Shown: positions 11,145-22,365 of the stretch, piece after piece | How positions within the stretch are numbered: the first letter of the stretch is position 1 | Layout of the letters: the number at the start of each line of letters is the position of its first letter | Assembly (NCBI GenBank): GCA_036768485.1 | Contig: JAVLUZ010000616.1 | Span: 459,861 to 523,860 of the forward strand | Direction of reading: 5' to 3' | Length of the DNA stretch: 64,000 bases | DNA from: Mermis nigrescens | Lineage: Eukaryota; Nematoda; Enoplea; Mermithida; Mermithidae | Made by a program: the position numbers and the translations under genes | Notes under the pieces: generated by a model | The model's input: only the letters and a program-made list of their open reading frames with translations | What the model was told of the DNA's origin: nothing | Database searches by the model: none

Positions 11145-11834
11145 ATCCCTGACATACATGATCTTGAAGGGTTCACCCCTAGAACAATTTTCAACCCCCG
11201 CAAAACTTTCTTCACCCCCCCCCATACGTTGGCAGCTAGAAAATTCTGGGGGGTGCAAGATGTTCCAAACTTAAAAAAATGGCCTCTAAAATGGCAGTAT
11301 GGCGAAAAAACACCATTTTTCAACGTTTCATTATCGAGCACTATCCATTGATATCAAAAAATTGCAAAAAAAAACCAAAAATAAATTGTTCAGAAAATTC
11401 TATTTACTGGGGGACGGTATTTTGGTTTCTCAGCGGGTGCATACCCCCCACACCCTCACCCACGCCCAGGTGTGCCCCCACCCCCAAGAATTGACGATTT
11501 TTTCAAGGTTCCACAAAATTTTCTAAAGCTTTGTAGAAAAGATGCTTTTTCAAGCGTGTTCAGCCATCTATTTGCTCAAAAGTGCCAAATTTTCGGCGGC
11601 TCGCGCCGTTATACTCATGTTTTGACTATATTGTGTTCAATTTGTTCCGACTTTTTGAATTTTTTTCGAAATTTTCCATGTTTTTATGCTCTAGAAAGAT
11701 AAAGCATCGTCAGAAACGCTGAAAGACGATGTTTTCGACGCGTACCTACCATTTTTGGACCCAAAAAGGCACTTTTTAGAATTTCGCCCCCCCTCCACCC
11801 CGGAATTCCCATGCTGTGCATGTATGATCACTGA
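11145..11834 (-). mobile_element. Family A element, host of a B element
   Basis: Outer body 11153-11826, TSD ATCCCTGA / ATCACTGA (7 of 8). Confidence 0.8.
11223..11474 (+). mobile_element. Family B nested in A
   Basis: Starts CATACGTTGGCAG, ends CGCCCAGGTGTG, inserted in a C-run of the A element, so the TSD (CCCCCCCC / CCCCCACC) is uninformative. Confidence 0.72.
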
Positions 11835-12076
11835 TGTACAATATATCGCGTGCAGAATCATTTAAAACATGTACATAACAAAGACGCCTATAAAACTTGG
11901 TAAAGAAATGTTGAAAAATATTGAAATATTAAAATACTGAAATTTGAAAGGAATGAAAATTATCTGAAAATACACAAAACGCGCGTTAAATACGCCAATA
12001 AAGAGCCGAAAGCTAAAAATGTGAACAAATGCCGATTAATCGAAAACACCGATAAACGGACGAAAATGCGGGTGGA

Positions 12077-12424
12077 CAGGCACGTATCTCTGAAGGCAGG
12101 GGCGGATTTAGGGGGGGGCGGCCGCCCCCCATTGGCCCAAAAAGAGTGCGTAAAATCAAGGATTTTTTAGCGATTTTTGGGTTAAAACAGCTAATTTTTC
12201 CGCCCAAGTCGGGGTTCCGCCCCCCATAGCGGTACCGCCCCCCCTTAGGAGAATCATGGATCCGCCACTGTCTGTGGGGAATGGGGAGGGGTTCGGGCCC
12301 CCCAAAATTTAAGAAAAATCGGAAAAATATGACTTTTTAAACGTTATTTTGTGCTATTTTTGGCCTTTTTGGGCTTAATCCCCAAAAATTCGTGTCAAAA
12401 TGGGACGGCCGGACTACGTGCCTG
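12077..12424. mobile_element. Family C element split by D
   Basis: Ends CAGGCACGTATC and CTACGTGCCTG. Its body resumes after the D insertion at 12271. The right end lies 17 bp from the exon at 12441-12516. Confidence 0.82.
12097..12270 (-). mobile_element. Family D MITE nested in C
   Basis: Starts CAGGGGCGGATTTAG, ends GGATCCGCCACTG. TSD TCTGAAGG / TCTGTGGG (6 of 8), itself part of the C element. Confidence 0.85.
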
Positions 12425-12440
12425 CCTAGGTGGTACTTAC

Positions 12441-12516
12441 GAAAGCAGACGGGTACGATATCGGACCCCATTGGAACACTTTTATCGGTAAACCATCATT
12501 GAGCGGAATGTGGTCG
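12441..12516 (-). CDS. DPP6/DPP10-like gene, propeller exon 4
   Basis: A 76-nt exon with acceptor TTTGCAG|C and donor TTTC|GTAAGTACC (phase 2 in, 0 out). It reads DHIPLNDGLPIKVFQWGP then ISYPSAF, matching the DPP propeller element (L/I)xxxx.(L/I)Q(V/Y)xxWxPxGxxLA(F/Y). A nested C/D transposon pair ends only 17 bp downstream of the exon (12077-12424), so the donor has an insertion almost against it. Confidence 0.82.
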
Positions 12517-12731
12517 CTGCAAACTTCGAATGATAAGAAACAATCGTACACGAAAAGGCTTAAAATTTTGGCTGAGATGGTGGGTCATTATGAGGCGGAA
12601 GCGGGGGGGGGGGCTGCCCCTATTTTCGGCCAAAAAATTCCTAAAACGAAACTTATTGCCTATGAGCGAATGTTGCTGCTCTAAAATGGTATGTGGTTAA
12701 AAAATTGCGCCTTTGGGACGAAGAGAAATAG

Positions 12732-13013
12732 GTTAGCAGCATAGGTGGGCAGCACCGAAATTCTGGGAGGAGTGAAAAAATTTCTGGGGGGGTGAAAAAA
12801 TTTTCAAAGGTCGAAAAATGGTCTTAAAAGTGGTCGTATGGCGAAAAAAACACCATTTTTTGACGTTTCTCATCGAGCACTATCCAATGGCATCAAAAAA
12901 TTGCTAAAAAAAGCAAAAAAAAATTTCTGAGGGGGGGGGGTATTTTAATTTCTGGGGGGTATTTCAACTTCTGGGGGTGCACACCCCAAACCACGCCCAT
13001 GTGTGGTTAGCAG
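12732..13013 (+). mobile_element. Family B element with exact TSD
   Basis: Body 12740-13005 starts CATAGGTGGGCAGCACC, ends CGCCCATGTGTG; GTTAGCAG on both sides. This copy defines the B ends. Confidence 0.9.
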
Positions 13014-13249
13014 ACCCATTTTGTGCCAGGGATCCTCCATCCTCCGTTTAAATGCAAATTTAATAAGTAGGCACCACATGCTTAGGCATTAAAACTGTGT
13101 TAAAAAAACAATTTAAGCATAGGACTGAAGATCCGTTCTAAATAGGATACTACACTACGACCCTTGATAAAGTCTGAGCCAAATTTTCTGAGAAAAAACT
13201 TTCTTTTCCGATTCTTATATTTTGTTTTGCACACCTTTTCCCGCAAAAT

Positions 13250-14035
13250 ATGAGTCGATTTTTGCAGATTCTTCACCATTATTATTCAGAAATGATTTGT
13301 TTCAACCACAACCATATATTCGATGCTCCTGCTTCATATTATTAAAGCCTTAAATTCTAATGATAACAATGTAGTTTCCTCCAATGGAATTTTTTAATCC
13401 GAAATACAAAAAATACTCAATTAAAAACTGAATAATGAGTATTATTTTGATCAAATAAAGGGCGTAGAATTAAATTTCTGGACATACACCGAGAGTGTAA
13501 GCAAGAGAAAAAAATTGTGAAAAAATAAAAAATAAGTAAAGTATTATACAATAATTAACCAGTTACATATTCAGATAATAATTAATTAAAATATTACATA
13601 TTTCCAAATATTACTTAGTTGAAATATTAAGTATTTATTTGTTTACATGTAATTAAGACTATTTTTATTTTTAAATCGAGCACAATGAAAATTTTTTTAT
13701 AAGCGATTCCAACAGAATTTGAGTCGATTTATGTAAATATGTTTACATTATTGTTCAGAAATGATTTGTTCCAATCACAACCTTATATTCGATGCTCCTG
13801 GTTCATATTATTAGAGGTTTAACTTCTAATGATAACAATGCATTCTCATCTACTGAAATTTTTTAATCAGAAATAAAAAAAATACTCAATTAAAAACTGG
13901 ATAATGAGTTTTATTTTGATCAAATAAAGGGTATAGAATTAAATTTCTGAACACACACCGAGAGAGTATGCAGGAGAAAAAATATGAAACAATTAAAAAA
14001 TAACTGAACAATTATACTATAATTAACAGAAAAAA
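13250..14035 (+). repeat. Direct duplication, two diverged copies 469 bp apart
   Basis: GAGTCGATTT at 13252 and 13721 starts two copies of about 300 bp that share TTATTCAGAAATGATTTGTT, TATTCGATGCTCCTG and CTCAATTAAAAACTG. Both end in CACCGAGAG...AGAGAAAAAA-type sequence. Identity is unknown; it could be a partial retroelement. Confidence 0.7.
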
Positions 14036-14472
14036 ATCGACTTGAATCAGTAATCAAAATTCTCGCAAGGTAGTAGCCTATCCCAGATATGCGATCATTG
14101 TCTGTTTGAGCTATTACAGCCCACAACGTTGCTTTTCTATTTAAATTATACAATTTTTTCTGAAATTATACAATTTTTCTGAAATTATATAATTTTTTAA
14201 CAAATTCTTTGAGTAGTTAAATTATGGAACTTTTAATTATTCAAGAAGGTTCAGAAGTGAAGGACGCAAGAACTCTCCCTCGCACACTTTCGTACTGCTT
14301 GACATGGATCAATAGGGTTTAAATCATTCAGTACAAAAAAAGATTTGGCCTCCAGTCCCCTGATTTGCGGTTTTTGATTATTAGAATTTGTATCACACAA
14401 CGAATCTTTGTAAAAGCAAATTTTTCAACGAATGCAAACGCAATTAAACTATTTAAGTGAGTGCAATAAATC
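14036..14472. other. Intron, unassigned
   Basis: Contains a threefold ATTATACAATTTTTC direct repeat near 14143-14195. No exon supported. Confidence 0.35.
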
Positions 14473-14657
14473 CAGGCACGTAGCTGGCCGCCCTATTTTT
14501 GGGAGGGCCAACCACCAATTTTTGGGGGCTAAGCCCAAAAAAGGCCAAAAATAGCACAAAATAACGTTTAAAAAGTCCTATTTTTTCAGTTTTTCTGAAT
14601 TTTGGGGGGAGGGGCAAACCATCCCCGTTCCCCCAGAGATACGTGCCTGAACAAAAC
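14465..14657 (+). mobile_element. Family C MITE
   Basis: Body 14473-14649, ends CAGGCACGTAGCTGG / GAGATACGTGCCTG; flanks AATAAATC / AACAAAAC (6 of 8). Confidence 0.82.
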
Positions 14658-14892
14658 CGAAATAATTAATATTACGTCTACATAATTGTGCTAATTTAAA
14701 TTAAAAAGTAAAATAATTATGTTTTGACTAATTTGATCATTTAAAGTTTGACTATTTGAATAAATTCTACGGTATCATTAATTTTAGGTGAAACATCGAC
14801 TGTTAAAGCTAATTTACTTTTAGCTCGAATGCGTGTTAACATTTTTCACTTTCTCTTCCGATAAAATATATTTTTACCACTTTTTCATTATT

Positions 14893-15335
14893 CTTAGTAC
14901 ATTCATTATCATACATGCACAGCATGGGAATTCTGGGGAGTGAAAACCTAAAGTGCCTTTTTTGGGCCCGAAAATTGCCGGTACGCGTTAAAAAACATCG
15001 TTTTTTGGCGTTTCTGACGATATCCTATCCTTCTAGAGCATGAAATCATGGAAAAAATTTCGAAAAAAGTCGAATAAATTGACCAATATATCGCTTAAAA
15101 CATGAATATATGGCGCGAAGCGCCGAAAAATTTGGCGATTTTGAGCAAATAGATAGCCAAAAACCCTTAAAAAGACACATTTCCTACCAATTTTCAGGTA
15201 AATTTAGGAAACTTTTGAAAAATCGCCAATTCTGGGGGTGAGGTGAAAAATTTTTTGCGGGAGGGGGTGAAAATTTTTCAGGGGGTGAAAACACCCCCCC
15301 CCCCAAGATCATGTATGCTTACTACATTCATTATC
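14893..15335 (+). mobile_element. Family A element with long flanking repeat
   Basis: Body 14910-15317 with GGCGCGAAGCGCC at 15112. The flanks CTTAGTACATTCATTATC and CTTACTACATTCATTATC agree at 17 of 18, more than the usual 8. Confidence 0.85.
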
Positions 15336-15638
15336 GATTTTCGCGAAAAATTCCGGCAATTTGGACGAAATCGCTTTCAAAGACACTTGAAAAGCTTTCA
15401 TGTTCGGCTGTTACGAATTAGAAAATTTTTTTATAAAAATATTACGAATCCATCTAATTTTCAGCATTTGGAAGAATTTAAAAAGAAAGAATTCAACCCC
15501 CCCCTACAACTATATAAATTTGAATAAAACGAAAAATCGTTCAAAATTTACGAAATGCCCTAAAAACAAGCAGAGTAAAGCGGTAGCACACGCTAAGACT
15601 ATTTCTACTGCATTTTCGCATGCAACACGCAGGCTTAC
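15336..15638. other. Intron, unassigned
   Basis: Open frames on the plus strand here overlap the minus-strand exon and show no domain. Confidence 0.35.
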
Positions 15639-15691
15639 GACGCCTCCGTTTCGTAAATATGCACAAATTTATTCGATAAATGCTTGTTTAG
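15639..15691 (-). CDS. DPP6/DPP10-like gene, propeller exon 3
   Basis: A 53-nt exon between TTTTTATAG|CTA and GCGTC|GTAAGCC (phase 0 in, 2 out). It reads LNKHLSNKFVHIYETEAS, where the final S is completed by the next exon. It corresponds to the family's HSY.A.YxIYDxET segment. The phases on both sides fit neighbouring exons exactly, which is the main support, because the exon is short and diverged. Confidence 0.68.
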
Positions 15692-16003
15692 CTATAAAAA
15701 AATGAAAAAAAATTTGCATCTCTCACCCCTTAGTGCCATTGGCGATTATTTTGAAAATATTGATTCGCCACAAATTCGAGTGTCTAAACTCCTTAAACAA
15801 TTTACGGCCTCACTCGCGCTTACAATTCAAAAATAATCTTAAAAATAGAAAAACAGCAAAAAAATCAAAAAAAAAGCAAAAATTAAATAAAAATTTGAAA
15901 GAGACGAAATTAGAGCCTAAAACGGCCGGAAAAAATTAGAAATCCGACTTAAGCGCAGCTTGAATTCGAGCTCAACTCGTTCCAATTGTTGAAATTCTTA
16001 AGG
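15692..16003. other. Intron, unassigned
   Basis: A-rich from 15830 to 15940. No exon supported on the minus strand. Confidence 0.35.
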
Positions 16004-16190
16004 CTAATGTTCAGGCACGTAGCTGGCCGTCCTATTTTTGGGGGACCAACACCAATTTTGGGGGGGACTAAGCACAAAAAGGCCAAAAATAGCACAAAAT
16101 AACGTTTAAAAAGTCCAATTTTTCCGATTTTTCTGGATTTTGGGGGGTCCGAACCCCCCCTCTCCCCAGAGATACGTGCCTGCTACTATT
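16004..16190 (+). mobile_element. Family C MITE
   Basis: Body 16012-16182; flanks CTAATGTT / CTACTATT (6 of 8). Confidence 0.82.
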
Positions 16191-16204
16191 CCCTCTAAAC
16201 CAGA

Positions 16205-16440
16205 AATTTAGCGGCCCAAAATTTCGGGATGGGGTGGCCGACCATTTTGGGGTGGATGGGATAAATTACCTTCTAGTTTTAAGAAAAGGTAGTAACAAAA
16301 CGCCTAGAAATGGCCAAAACCGTAAGTTTCCGCCAAAAATCGGAAGGAATAAGAAATATCGGCCTCTGAGGACATATGTTACGACAAATTTAGGGTCGGA
16401 AATCCCCCATCTTTTACTACACATGATACTCAAAACGGGC
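16205..16440 (-). mobile_element. Diverged E-like element
   Basis: Contains CGGCCCAAAATTTCGGG, AACGCCTAGAAATGGCC and CGGAAATCCCCCATC like E; ends not resolved. Confidence 0.4.
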
Positions 16441-16844
16441 CAGGTGCTTTATTTAACGTTTACACACCTTTAATTTATTATTCTATCGTTTATTGTCTTA
16501 TCTATTTTTGATTATCTAGAGGCTTTATTTCACTTTTGAACAAAAGTATAAGAGCATGTACTCTCCCTCTCCCTCAATCCAGGCCCATTGCTGCCCCCCT
16601 CAAAAAAAAATTTGAGCCGCTATTTACGTGTATGTTAGGAAGGGTGGAAAATGGGCAAACATCAAGAGACCCTTCCATCATTTTCATAATAACCCGCTTC
16701 ATGGTAATTTCCGCGTCTTGAAAAAGTGTAAAGCGACAAAATATGATTTAAACTACATCAGCGTGCTCAATATTCTGCATAAATTTTCATGAAGAGTTCA
16801 TGAAAAACAAATTTTTCTTGGCACAGTCTCAAGTCGCTTCTATT

Positions 16845-16859
16845 GAATAAATAAACAAA

Positions 16860-16926
<67 letters not shown>

Positions 16927-16931
16927 AAAAA

Positions 16932-16966
<35 letters not shown>

Positions 16967-17000
16967 ATACATACATAAATAAATAAATAAATAAATAAGT
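16845..17000 (+). repeat. (AAAT)n microsatellite, about 155 bp
   Basis: Near-perfect AAAT repeats with a few interruptions. Read with 17424-17490 it forms an inverted pair around exon 17312-17380. Confidence 0.97.
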
Positions 17001-17311
17001 AACTAGATAAGTAAAAAAATAATCACATTCTTGTCGTCTAGACGTGCGAGAGAAGCGCGCTTGGTTAAAAAAGGTGATAATATGTGCAAAATGATCAAGA
17101 TTATTCGGAATGGCTCGAAAATATCCACAAAATATGCACCCGATTGTATTAATAAAGAAGCCGATGTAGGAATAAATTAGTCAATTCATCTTTGATCCAA
17201 ATCACATCGAAAAATAGAAGCGAATTAAACAGAATCAGTTTAATATAAGTAATCATTAAAAAATAACTTAAAAAGTGAGAATTTGTCTCAGTGTAAAGTA
17301 AAAGTACCTAC

Positions 17312-17380
17312 TTTCTGTTGAACGGCAAACATGGCCGCATATTTGCCATCCGGGCTAACGATTACTTTGTTATATCTGCT
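17312..17380 (-). CDS. DPP6/DPP10-like gene, propeller exon 2
   Basis: This 69-nt, 23-codon exon lies between TTTGTAG|AGC and CAGAAA|GTAGGT, phase 0 on both sides. It encodes SRYNKVIV followed by SPDGKYAAMFAVQQK. The SPDxxYxL(L/F)xY element is a conserved blade strand of DPP4/DPP6/DPP10 propellers. AAAT-type tetranucleotide arrays in opposite orientation flank it at 16845-17000 and 17424-17490. Confidence 0.78.
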
Positions 17381-17423
17381 CTACAAACACAATCAATGGA
17401 GACAAATATATATTTGCTCATTT

Positions 17424-17430
17424 TATTTGT

Positions 17431-17461
<31 letters not shown>

Positions 17462-17490
17462 TTCATTTATTTATTCATTTATTTATCACA
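17424..17490 (+). repeat. (TTTA)n microsatellite, about 67 bp
   Basis: TTTA/TTCA repeats, reverse complement of the array at 16845-17000, beginning 44 bp from the exon acceptor. Confidence 0.95.
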
Positions 17491-17575
17491 TTTACTCATA
17501 TTTACTATATTTATTCATCATAACAGAAAAGTAGTTTGTCAAAACGATAGCGGCTTGCGTGCGGCAGTCCAACAC

Positions 17576-17818
17576 CCCATGCACATACACGTTGCAGGGT
17601 GTTATGGGGATACCCTTAGCCAAAGTTATTCGTCCCTCATTCCCCAAAACCAGAAAATGTAACCCCCCCCCTTTCGGGAAAGAAATGAATTTGTTGGCCA
17701 TTTTTAGGTGTTTTTTGGCCCTTCTGGTCAAAAGTTGGACGTCGTTTACCCCAGCCCTCCCTAAAACGGACGGGAACCCCCATCCGAAATTGAGAGCCGT
17801 TACATTCATGCCCATATA
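17576..17818 (+). mobile_element. Family E element
   Basis: Body 17584-17810, starts CATACACGTTGCAGG, ends GAGCCGTTACATTCATG; flanks CCCATGCA / CCCATATA (6 of 8). Confidence 0.75.
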
Positions 17819-18326
17819 TACAAAGTCGGCGCTCGGGTTATAGCGGACGCCAGGGAACCTTTAGCGATCGTCGACGATCGTCCATTATAACCGGGTTTTT
17901 GAACAACTGCTTTTTTAACTCATTATGAACACGTAGAACGTACTTAGGCATAATTAGGCAAAAAGAAAACATAAGTGTTCAACAAAGTATTTCTTTAATG
18001 AAATCAGTGATTTTAGCCTGCGTCAATGAACTAATGAATTTCTCATTTAGACAATTTCGAGCCGCTGACAACATTTCTTATTGAATTATGCAGCCGTCCA
18101 CTACAACGGAAGTGGCCGCCCACTATAACGAGCGATTGCATGCATACAAAACGTATGACAGGGACGCATGAGTCGTCCACTATAAACAATAATGAGCGTC
18201 CACTATAACGGGTTTTTTTCATATATGCGGTATACTCAAATTTGGCCGGGACCAGGGCACACTGTCCACTATAAGCATAAAGTTTACTATGTATAACGGG
18301 GTGCACTATAACGAGCGCCGACTGTA
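17819..18326. mobile_element. Pogo/Tigger-like MITE with TA TSD
   Basis: Ends CAAAGTCGGCGCTCGGGTTA and rc CAGTCGGCGCTCGTTATA, flanked by TA. The interior repeats GTCCACTATAA many times in both arms. It abuts the E element on its left. Confidence 0.82.
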
Positions 18327-18880
18327 TATGATCCTGGATGTTTGTCGGGGGTCACGAAACGAGCGATAATGTGAAACATACGCCTTGTGATATATTTTTG
18401 GTGGAAACGAATGTCCGGAGGCTCCATAAAGGTTCCCCCAACAAAGATTTTTCCACTTCCCCCCCCCTTTTCCCCCAACTCGCTATTCTCAGATAAAAAT
18501 TTGTACGAAAATGAGCTGACTCTTTAAGCGCTTTTAGTTATTTCGTTGCTCAAAAGTACAAGTATCTAACTTTCGATATTTCTCGCCATGCAATCATTTG
18601 TTTTTGGTGGTTTTTGGAAGAAAAAATTGGAGGACACTCTACTCCTCCCTTCCCTAAAAATGGGAGGGAACCTTTCTGACCCAAAATTTCGAGCTGTTGA
18701 CGATGCATGGACAAGTCAAAAGAATGGCAAAAAGTCAAAAGACCAGCAGGATTCCAACAAACCAGCCACACCCTCGCTAACCCCACGTGGGCGTTGGGGG
18801 GGCCGAAGGAATACCCCCAGAAATTAAAATGCCCCCAGGATTCAATTTTAGAAATTCTTACAACTTTAGCATAGCAAAAA
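18327..18880. mobile_element. Mosaic of truncated A, E and B pieces
   Basis: A-like (18480-18600: AGCGCTTTTAGTTATTTCG), E-like (18620-18710: TTGGAGGACACTC, CAAAATTTCGAGC) and B-like (18770-18870: CCCCACGTGGGCG, AATACCCCCAGAAATT) segments in reverse orientation; no clean ends. Confidence 0.5.
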
Positions 18881-18963
18881 ATATGAGCTACTGTTTTCAA
18901 CGAACTGCAGTGTTATAAGTTTTTTTTTCAATATAGTTCTAGAAGTAATTTAATTTATAATTT

Positions 18964-19975
18964 ATGCTGTCCATACATAATCTTTTAGGGGAGGTGTGGG
19001 GGGGGGAGTTTACCCCCCTCCGCTCAGAAAAATTTTCACCTCCCCGAAAAAATTTTTTCACCTTCCCTCAGAATTGGCGATTTTTTGAAAATTCCCAAAA
19101 AATTTTTAAAAATTTGTAGAAAAGATGCTTTTTTAGGCGTTTTTAGCTGATCTACTTGCTCAAAAGTGCCATATTTTCGGCGCTTCGCGCCATTATACTC
19201 ATGGTTTTGACTATGCTTTGTTCAATTGTGTTCCGACTTTTTTTAGTTCTTATTTACCGAAAGGTGTTTTACGTTTTTATGCTCTAGAAAGATAGAGCAT
19301 CGTCAGAAACGCTGAAAAACGATATTTTTGACGCGTACCTACCATTTTTGGACACAAAAAAGGCACTTTGTATTTCAACCCCCCCCGCAGAATTCCCACG
19401 CTGTGCATCAGGGTATACCACCTAACTATCCCCAGTGTTTTTCAGTCATAACTTCCTCAATAATGGTCCAAACTTAATGAAACTTTACCAGTTTACAACA
19501 CGTCTAATGACTTGGTTAATTACAAGGTTTACAACAACACTTTTTGTGATTGGTTCTTACTGATCAATTTATTTGTTACTTTGAATTTTTGAAATACGTA
19601 ACTTTTTGAATTTTGGTAAATCTAATTTTTTCTATTTTTATAGGTATTTAATTGTCATGCCTGTGGTAATTTATAAACAATAGAGGCACCACATTTACGT
19701 AGAGAAGAAAAAAAAGTTAGATTTAACAAAATTGAAAAAAGTTACGTATTTAAAAAATTCGAAGTAACAAATAAACTGATTTGGAAGTACCAATCACAAA
19801 ACGTTGTGTTGTAAACCTTGTAATTGAATCTAATTCTAATGAAACTTGAATTTTTATAATTTTATTCGATGTGTTGTAAACTGGTAAATTTTCATTGAGT
19901 TTGGACACCTATTAAGGAAATTATGACTGAAACACACCGGGGATAGTTAAGTGGGACACCCTGTATGACGCTGTC
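18964..19975 (-). mobile_element. Family A element split by a mariner-like MITE
   Basis: Body 18972-19967. TSD ATGCTGTC / ACGCTGTC (7 of 8) is found only if the MITE at 19409-19963 is taken as a later insertion into the terminal CATG|TA|TG. Confidence 0.82.
19409..19963. mobile_element. Mariner-like MITE with long inverted repeats
   Basis: Arms over 100 bp: left CAGGGTATACCACCTAACTA, right (rc) CAGGGTGTCCCACTTAACTA; both go on through TTTCAGTCATAA and CCAGTTTACAACAC. TA on the right; the left TA seems lost with a small deletion. Confidence 0.88.
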
Positions 19976-20328
19976 AGATTATTTTTTAAGTTCTATGGTG
20001 CAAAAAATAGTTTTAAAAAGTCAAAAATACTCGCAATCAGATATAATTCGCTTTCACTGGAAGATTAATGCAATGTTTCCTAAAACTACCCACCCCACTG
20101 ACAACTTGAATACCTACCATTAGTTAGTTTACATAAAATCAATAGACAACATATTTAACTATTTGAACTTTTCGACAATGCATATTATTGTCTTATTTTT
20201 TATTTTCGAATTTTTTCAAATTCTTTTCGTCGAATTTTCCCAATTTTCGCCAGCAACTCAATAATTCACAATGCAAATTACCAACTCAGATCGAGATGAT
20301 CATAAAGATCGTTGAATAAGAGCGACGA

Positions 20329-20581
20329 GAGATGAGCATAGGTGGGCGGCACCAAAGTTCTGGGGGAGGGGGTGCAAAGATTCCTTCAAAGGTCGAAAAA
20401 TGGCCTCAAAATTGATGGTATGGCGAAAAAACACCTGGCATCGAGCACTATCCATTGTCATCCAAAAAATTGCGAGAAAAAACCAAAAAAAATTACAAAT
20501 TGAATTCTGGGGAGTATTTTGGTTTCTGGGGGATACGGGGTAGCATACCCCCGACCCCCCCCCCACAGGTATGGAGATAAG
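20329..20581 (+). mobile_element. Family B element
   Basis: Body 20337-20573, flanks GAGATGAG / GAGATAAG (7 of 8). Confidence 0.85.
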
Positions 20582-21110
20582 GCAATATTCCTAGAAACAA
20601 TAGCACGACAACACTAAGTTAGTTTAAAAACGATCCAACAGGAACTTATGAATTTAAATTCCGACAACGCGTTTGTTTTTTTCTCGTTTTCATCACTTTT
20701 AAACGGACCACCGACTATTCAAGTGAAAATACTGAAAAAATCACGTTTGCGACAAAGTCCAATATTCGCAGCGCCTAAAATTTTTCAATTCTTTCAAGCT
20801 AATTTTTATACGATAGTAAAATCTTAATTGAAAATTTTCTCACAAAATTTTTGACAATTTTTTTTCAAAATTCACAAATCTAACTTTTTTCACGAGGAAA
20901 AAAGAAAACGTACAAAAAACTTTGTCAATACAATGGTCATTTATACATTAATCTTTGGCATTCAGTTACATTGAATTTAATTATAATTGACTATTAATGG
21001 ACAAAAGATTGTATACCATGGATAGGCTAGTTTGACAATTATAATGCATAACTCATAACTCCAGTACACAGATTATACCGGCCGCGGACCAAACAGTTAT
21101 TTTTTGCAGG
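20582..21110. other. Intron, no recognisable content
   Basis: AT-rich; no repeat family and no exon seen. Confidence 0.4.
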
Positions 21111-21113
21111 ACC

Positions 21114-21765
21114 ATGCATGATCTTGGGGGTTAGGCATACAAGTAACGAGGTGGGGATAGGGGGGTCCCTCCCACCCAAATTCATACGTCCCCCCATCCC
21201 ACCCCAAAAGCCCGAAAATTTATGACCCCTCCGATTTTTGGAAAAATCGAAATTTTTTGGCCCGTTTTTAGACGTTTTTCCGGCCGTTTTTTTGACGTTT
21301 TTTGGCCGTTTTTGGCCAAAAAATTGGAGGTCATTTACCCCCCCCCCCCCTAAAAATGGCCACCAAGACCCCCTAATTTCGAGCCGTTACTTGTAAGGAA
21401 TTGGGTTTGAGGACAGTCAACCCCACCGGGAGGTTTCACCCCAATCTCCCTGGAATTCGTGATTTGCCACAAACCCGCAGGAAAGGTGCTATTTCAAGCG
21501 TTTTTAGCTTATGTGAGAGTGCCAAATTTTCCGTGCCTTGCGCCATATATTCATTGTTCGGCTATAATTTGTCCAATTCATGTAAGATATTATGCATATT
21601 TTTTCCAATTTTTTCATGGTTTAGCGTTTTACAAAGATAGAGCATCATCAAAACTTTAAAAATAATGTTTTCGACTCGAATTCGCTATTTTTAGCTCAAA
21701 AAGGCATTCAAAAACAATTTTTTGGTCCTCACCCCCGAATTTCCCACACAATGCATGTCTTTAGG
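21114..21765 (-). mobile_element. Diverged A element carrying an E element
   Basis: Starts CATGCATGATCTTGGGGG, ends near CACACAATGCATGTC; core words AGCATCATCAAAAC and GCCTTGCGCC are decayed. E occupies about 21136-21396. Confidence 0.6.
21136..21396 (+). mobile_element. Family E nested in A
   Basis: Starts CATACAAGTAACGAGG, has TTGGCCGTTTTTGGCC and AATTGGAGGTCATTTACCC, ends CGAGCCGTTACTTGTA. Confidence 0.65.
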
Positions 21766-22365
21766 ATTTTTCCAGCAAATCCGGTCTCATTGTGCCAATA
21801 CAGAATGTCAGAGATGAGTGCAGCACATTTACATAAATGTACGATTAATGATTTTCCAGGTCGGCCATCAACACCCATCAGAAATTGATAAATTTTACTT
21901 CCTAGGACTTTTTGAACAAAAATCTTCCATTTAAATCTATTTTTTATGTTTTTCCTTTTTTCTCTTTTTCATACTTTTTTTTAATTTTTCATTTTTTTAA
22001 TTTTCTTAAAAATACTTTTTCCCTTTTTGATCAGAAAATTATAAATTGATTTCCCTTCCTTGGAAAAAACGGCCGACTGCGAGTGCCTGAAATGTAAAAT
22101 AAACATAGGAAATCAAATATATTAGTAAACAGACGAAGCAGTTAGCTAAATTTATAACCTTTTCATATTTATTATTTATCGTTGATTATTTCTTATACAG
22201 GAGGCCTTTATTGCAGGATAAAGTGTAAGCGAATCAGATTTTAAAAATGTGATTGAGAGTGCAAACCGTCTGCTTCAACCTTGATAAAATAAATAAATAT
22301 AATGTCAAAAAGTACACATGCGAAGCTAAATAAATAGCTTTTATAATTTAATGAAAAGACAAAAT
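21766..22365. other. Intron, no recognisable content
   Basis: T-rich near 21930-22030; otherwise featureless. Confidence 0.4.

Noticed and set aside
13920..14153. Minus-strand frame with an upstream TTTCAG as a further DPP-like exon
   Set aside because: Its sequence (NRKATLWAVIAQ) does not fit the needed segment, and the exon at 15639-15691 fits both phases instead.
16767..16976. Leu/Tyr/Phe-rich membrane-like peptide, and its counterpart at 17318-17662
   Set aside because: Direct translation of AAAT/TTTA microsatellites.
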